From Planctomycetota bacterium (lineage in GTDB: Bacteria; Planctomycetota; SZUA-567; JAFGGJ01): 64,000 nt of DNA. A program made the translations under genes and the position numbers. Location: NCBI GenBank assembly GCA_016930595.1, contig JAFGGJ010000088.1:23132-87131 (forward strand), given 5' to 3'. The notes beneath the pieces were generated by a model. It saw nothing but the letters and a program-made list of their open reading frames with translations. It was not told where the DNA came from and did no database searches. The stretch's first letter is position 1. The number at the start of each line of letters is the position of its first letter. Below are positions 60,203 to 64,000 of the stretch, piece by piece.

Positions 60203-61885
60203 TCATGCCATCCCGCCAATCATCCTGTCGATCGCCTCGCCGGACGGCACCATGGGGAATACGTTCGCTTCAGGCTCCACCACAAAGTCTATCAGCGTCA
60301 GCGTCCTGGCGTCGAACGCTTCCCGCAGGGCCTGTTCCACGTCCCCGGCACGGTCGACACGCATCCCCTTGGCCCCGTACGCCTCTACGAGCTTCACGAA
60401 ATCAGGATTCGCTTCGAGCGTCGTGTGCGAATATCTCCTGGCAAAGAACAATTCCTGCCACTGCCGCACCATGCCAAGGTAACCGTTGTTCAGCAGGACG
60501 ATGACTATCGGCAGGTCCAGCCGGTGCGCCGTCGCCAGCTCCTGGATGTTCATCTGTATGGAGCCGTCGCCGGACACCAGCGCCACTTTCCTGTCGGGCA
60601 TTCCCACCTGCGCCCCTATGGCGGCGGGGAAACCGTATCCCATGGTGCCGAGCCCTCCCGACGATATGAACGTGCGCGGCTTCGAATACCGGTAGAACTG
60701 CGCCGCCCACATCTGGTTCTGGCCGACGTCCGTCACGATTATCGCGTCGCCCCCAGTCACTTCGTGGAGCTTCTCGACGACCATCTGCGGGTGCAGCTTG
60801 CCGTCCTGCGGATACGAAAGAGGGTATTTCTCCTTCCACTCCGCCACCGTCCTGACCCATGCCTCCCGCTCGTTCGGCTTGATGTGTTCCTTCAGCTCCT
60901 TCAGGACTTTCTTGCAGTCCCCGACTATCGGCATATCCACGTGGACGTTCTTCGATATCGCGCTGGGGTCGATGTCGATGTGCACCACCTTGGCGTTCGG
61001 AGCGAACGCATCGAGCTTGCCCGTGACCCTGTCGTCGAACCTGGCCCCGACAGCGATCAGCAGGTCGCAATTGGTGACCGCGTAGTTGGCGTATACGGTC
61101 CCGTGCATGCCCAGCATCTGCAGCGAAAGAGGATGCTCTTCCGGAAATGCTCCAAGTCCCATCAGCGTCGTGGTCACCGGGATGTGAGCCTTGGTCGCAA
61201 TCTCGAAAACCTCTTCGCTGGCTTCGGATATTATGACCCCGCCGCCCACGTAGAGCACCGGCCTTTCCGCCTTGTTTATGAGCTCGGCGGCGCGCTGGAC
61301 CTGCTGCGGATGACCCTCGTACGTAGGCTTGTACCCGGGAAGGTCTATCTCCACCTTCTTCGGGAGCCTGGTCTTCTGCTGCGTGACGTCCACGGGCAGG
61401 TCTATCACCACCGGGCCGGGCCTGCCGGTCGATGCGATATGAAATGCCTCCTTCACCACCCGCGCCAGATCGTTCACGTCCTTTACCAAGTAGTTGTGCT
61501 TGGTGATCGGCCGGGTTATACCCGTGACGTCCGCCTCCTGGAAGGCGTCGTTGCCGATAAGCATCGTCTTTACCTGCCCGGTTATGGCTACCATGGGCAC
61601 CGAATCCATGTAGGCGTTGGCGATCGCCGTAATGAGGTTCGTCGCGCCGGGGCCGCTTGTCGCTATCACGCATCCCGGTTTGCCGGTCGCACGGGCATAG
61701 CCGTCAGCCGCATGTCCGGCGCCCTGCTCGTGGCGCGTCAGCACGAACTTGATCGACTTCTCTTCGTACAAAACGTCGAAAATCGGTATCACCGAACCAC
61801 CGGGATAACCGAACATCACTTCCACTCCGGCCGCCTTCAGCCCTTCAACCAGGATCTGGGCGCCGGTCATCTCCTTTGCGGACAC
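60203..61885 (-). CDS. ilvB: Acetolactate synthase large (catalytic) subunit
   Basis: The 560-residue ThDP-dependent enzyme makes acetolactate or acetohydroxybutyrate at the first common step of branched-chain amino acid synthesis. The catalytic Glu is in RHEQGAGHAADGYARATG. The FAD/domain 2 region includes VNYAVTNCDLLIAVGARFDDRVTG-like sequence, and the ThDP motif is VSGDGSIQMNIQELATAHRLDLPIVIVLLNNGYLGMVRQWQ. It starts at GTG after GGAGGAGA and sits between ilvC upstream and ilvN downstream. Confidence 0.96.
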   Translation of the reverse strand: MSAKEMTGAQILVEGLKAAGVEVMFGYPGGSVIPIFDVLYEEKSIKFVLTRHEQGAGHAADGYARATGKPGCVIATSGPGATNLITAIANAYMDSVPMVAITGQVKTMLIGNDAFQEADVTGITRPITKHNYLVKDVNDLARVVKEAFHIASTGRPGPVVIDLPVDVTQQKTRLPKKVEIDLPGYKPTYEGHPQQVQRAAELINKAERPVLYVGGGVIISEASEEVFEIATKAHIPVTTTLMGLGAFPEEHPLSLQMLGMHGTVYANYAVTNCDLLIAVGARFDDRVTGKLDAFAPNAKVVHIDIDPSAISKNVHVDMPIVGDCKKVLKELKEHIKPNEREAWVRTVAEWKEKYPLSYPQDGKLHPQMVVEKLHEVTGGDAIIVTDVGQNQMWAAQFYRYSKPRTFISSGGLGTMGYGFPAAIGAQVGMPDRKVALVSGDGSIQMNIQELATAHRLDLPIVIVLLNNGYLGMVRQWQELFFARRYSHTTLEANPDFVKLVEAYGAKGMRVDRAGDVEQALREAFDARTLTLIDFVVEPEANVFPMVPSGEAIDRMIGGMA

Positions 61886-61929
61886 AGCATCATCTCCTCC
61901 GGAGCGCTTGTCTCCGTATGACTGGCGGA

Positions 61930-62931
61930 TTAAACTTCCTTCGCGTCAACCCAGGGCATCATCCTGCGGAGTTTACGGCCTACTACTTCCAACAGGTGTT
62001 CGTGGTTCTTTGCCCTGGCGGCGTTCAGGACCGGGCAGTTGGCCTGGTTTTCCAGTATCCACTCCCGCGCAAACTCGCCCGACTGCACTTCCCGCAGGAT
62101 CTCTCTCATCTCCTCGCGGGTCTCGTCGGTGATTACCCTGCCGCCGCGGCTGTAGTCCCCGTATTCCGCCGTGTCGCTTACCGAATATCTCATGTACGTC
62201 AGGCCGCCCTGGTAGAACAGGTCTACGATCAGCTTGAGCTCGTGGAGGCATTCGAAGTACGCTATCTCCGGCTGGTAGCCGGCTTCCACCAGCGTGTCGA
62301 ACCCGGCCTTTACAAGCTCCGAAACCCCGCCGCACAGGACCGCCTGCTCGCCGAAGAGGTCCGTCTCAGTCTCTTCCTTGAACGTGGTCTCCAGGGCCCC
62401 CGCCCGCGTCCCACCGATGCCTTTCGCATACGCAAGCGCCGTATCCTTGGCGCCCCCAGAAGCGTCCTGCTCCACTGCTATCAGCACGGGGACGCCCCCG
62501 CCTTTTTCGTATTCCGCACGCACCAGGTGCCCGGGCCCCTTGGGCGCCACCATTATCACGTCCACGTCCGCCGGCGGCTTTATCTGCCCGAAGTGTATGT
62601 TGAACCCGTGGCTGAACATCAGGGTCTTGCCGCTCTTCATCTTGTCCCTCATGGCCGCGTTGTAGACTTTCGCCTGCACCGTGTCGGGTATCAACATCTG
62701 GATTATGTCGCCCTTTTCGGCCGCAACGTCCGCACTGACGGGGCTGAACTTGTGCTTCTTGGCAAGATCATGGTTGGGAGTGCCTTCGAGCTCCGACACT
62801 ATTACCTCTACGCCGCTGTCGCGCAGGTTCTGGGCCTGGGCATGACCCTGTGAACCGTACCCGACAATGGCTACTGTCTTTCCTTTCAGAACATTCAGGT
62901 CCGCATCCTTGTCATAATGGATCTTTGCCAT
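61930..62931 (-). CDS. ilvC: Ketol-acid reductoisomerase, class I
   Basis: The 333-residue length marks class I. It begins [39 protein letters not shown] with the Rossmann GxGxxG motif and DADL start. The metal-binding acidic residues are in the C-terminal knotted domain ([50 protein letters not shown]). AAAGGAG lies 7 nt before the ATG; the ORF-track start, 17 codons upstream, sits on the promoter. It heads the order ilvC-ilvB-ilvN. Confidence 0.97.
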   Translation of the reverse strand: MAKIHYDKDADLNVLKGKTVAIVGYGSQGHAQAQNLRDSGVEVIVSELEGTPNHDLAKKHKFSPVSADVAAEKGDIIQMLIPDTVQAKVYNAAMRDKMKSGKTLMFSHGFNIHFGQIKPPADVDVIMVAPKGPGHLVRAEYEKGGGVPVLIAVEQDASGGAKDTALAYAKGIGGTRAGALETTFKEETETDLFGEQAVLCGGVSELVKAGFDTLVEAGYQPEIAYFECLHELKLIVDLFYQGGLTYMRYSVSDTAEYGDYSRGGRVITDETREEMREILREVQSGEFAREWILENQANCPVLNAARAKNHEHLLEVVGRKLRRMMPWVDAKEV

Positions 62932-62980
62932 CGGTGTTCTCCTTTCCACCACGGCCGATGCTGTTGTTAATGAGCGTGAC

Positions 62981-63008
62981 ATTGTAGCACGGTCATCCCG
63001 TCACGCAA
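62981..63008 (-). promoter_or_regulatory. Putative promoter of ilvC-ilvB-ilvN
   Basis: Minus-strand TTGCGT, a 16-nt spacer and TACAAT lie 50 nt before the ilvC ATG. No attenuator-like leader peptide was seen. Confidence 0.45.
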
Positions 63009-63069
63009 CTTCGTTACGCGACAAAACGTTAAGCCGGGCATGTTCGCCCGCCGCGCCGGCCGCCCGGCG

Positions 63070-63999
63070 TCAGTCTCCTTCGGCGGGCGGGTACCTGAGC
63101 AGCACCCCCAGGGTTTCCCCGGGACACTCTATAAGCTTGTCGAAAGCCGCTTCAGCCTCCGCAAACGGGTACTCGTGCGTAATAAGCTGCTCCACCCTGA
63201 CCCGGCCCGTTGACACCAGCCACAGCCAGGCCCCCATGTTGCGCCCTTCGGTCCAGCGTATCATGCTCATCGGGGGATCGTTCCCCTCCTCTTCATACCA
63301 GGCGTCGTACCTGCCGCCCCCGCCCGCCCTCGGCACAAGCACGTCCAGTTCCTTCTTGAACACCACTTCTCTGTCGAACCCGGTTCCGCCGCCGCCCACC
63401 AGCACGACACGTCCCTTCTCACGGCACAGCCGCAGCACCCCGTTCACCATCCCGACATTCTCCGTCGACGTCAGTATGACGGCTCCGTCCAGCCCGGCGC
63501 CGCCGGTCCAGGCGTCCACCGCTCCCGGCAGGTCTTCCTTTGCCGGATCTATGGTCCGCACCCCGGCGGCTCCGGCCTTTTCCCGCCGGAAAGCCAGCAG
63601 CTCCGAAGCCAGCACGTCCACGCCCGACGCCGCCAGTATCTGCGCCGTCAGGTTGCCCAGTATCCCCAGCCCCACCACCAGCACCTTTTCCCCGAACTCA
63701 AAACGCCCCCGCCTCACCGCGTGGACCCCTATCGTTCCCACCCCAGTGAAAGCGGCCTCCCGCAGGGAAACGCCTTCCGGAACGGGGTGGACAAGGTTGC
63801 GCGGCACGAGGTTCCACTCGGCGTGCCTTACGTAAGGGGCGCCGTAGCACGCCGCCCGGCATCCCGCAGCGATGTGCTCTGTCTCTTCGCCCGTCTCCTC
63901 CACCACCCCGCTGTTGCTGTAGCCGAAGCCGTAAGGCTCCACCTCGTCCACCGGTTCGACGGGAGTCCTGCGGCGCTGGATTATGCCCCTGGTTTCGGT
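63070..63999 (-). CDS. Medium-chain dehydrogenase/reductase, partial at window end
   Basis: At least 309 codons are visible and the frame is open to the window edge. The ORF track begins at an internal GTG, but the frame continues upstream with TRGIIQRRRTPVEPVDEVEP. The fold is MDR: YSNSGVVEETGEE in the GroES-like part and VLVVGLGILGNLTAQILAASGV as the NAD(P)-binding site. It has the same general NSG motif as the dehydrogenase at 45.4 kb, so the two are likely paralogues of one sugar/polyol dehydrogenase-like branch. The stop is 138 nt before ilvC on the same strand. Confidence 0.8.
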   Translation of the reverse strand, partial: TETRGIIQRRRTPVEPVDEVEPYGFGYSNSGVVEETGEETEHIAAGCRAACYGAPYVRHAEWNLVPRNLVHPVPEGVSLREAAFTGVGTIGVHAVRRGRFEFGEKVLVVGLGILGNLTAQILAASGVDVLASELLAFRREKAGAAGVRTIDPAKEDLPGAVDAWTGGAGLDGAVILTSTENVGMVNGVLRLCREKGRVVLVGGGGTGFDREVVFKKELDVLVPRAGGGGRYDAWYEEEGNDPPMSMIRWTEGRNMGAWLWLVSTGRVRVEQLITHEYPFAEAEAAFDKLIECPGETLGVLLRYPPAEGD

Positions 64000-64000
64000 C

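Overview
The window is a high-GC bacterial chromosome segment, densely coding, with mostly short intergenic gaps. A TolC-type outer-membrane channel and many lipoprotein or secreted proteins point to a diderm. Three uroporphyrinogen-decarboxylase-like proteins, an MttB-like methyltransferase, DUF4091, BNR-repeat and GH2/GH3/GH30/GH42/GH130 proteins, and a bacterial histone-fold protein together suggest an uncultured lineage near the PVC group or a neighbour such as Hydrogenedentota or Lentisphaerota. That placement is inference; no rRNA is present. No phage, transposase, CRISPR array or rRNA was seen.

Layout. 0-9 kb: the end of uvrA, an MttB-family methyltransferase, small secreted proteins, two paralogous PKD-type lipoproteins, a 125-residue protein with a glycyl-radical-like motif, tolC and obg. 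9-17.5 kb: a long minus-strand run (ppiC, aminotransferase, scpB, nitroreductase, deacetylase, an IspH-UbiA fusion, an L,D-transpeptidase, an oxidoreductase and a TSCPD-like protein), tightly packed with several start/stop overlaps. 17.7-19.2 kb: a TPR-Roadblock protein and a second Roadblock protein. 19.3-36.6 kb: accessory metabolism (DUF4091, three URO-D-like proteins, GH2, BNR repeats, a transglutaminase-like protein), interrupted at 22.5-23.4 kb by a chromatin locus and yjbQ. A 251-bp repeat element lies at 34.5 kb. 36.6-49.2 kb: an HDOD protein and a second carbohydrate cluster (GH-A-like, GATase-like, GH130, GH42-like, MDR dehydrogenase, GH3). 49.2-53.6 kb: hslV, hslU and a fused PreA/PreT-like flavoprotein. 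53.7-64 kb: a hybrid histidine kinase, GH30, purC, tRNA-Leu(UAG), an HU/IHF protein, ilvN-ilvB-ilvC and a partial dehydrogenase.

How the genes fit together. The carbohydrate enzymes look like a beta-mannoside/galactoside-directed set (GH2 mannosidase-like, GH130 phosphorylase-like, GH42-like, GH30), although no SusC/D pair or sugar transporter is in view. The methyltransferase-like proteins suggest one-carbon or corrinoid chemistry, but no corrinoid protein is in view. The most unusual items are the histone-fold plus lysine-rich H1-like gene pair behind back-to-back promoters, the IspH-UbiA fusion, the reordered dihydropyrimidine-dehydrogenase-like fusion, the stand-alone glycyl-radical-like motif and the hairpin-bearing repeat element.

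Limits. All family calls come from reading motifs by eye, without database searches. Several starts in the ORF track were moved downstream to match Shine-Dalgarno sites or promoters; each case is stated in its entry.
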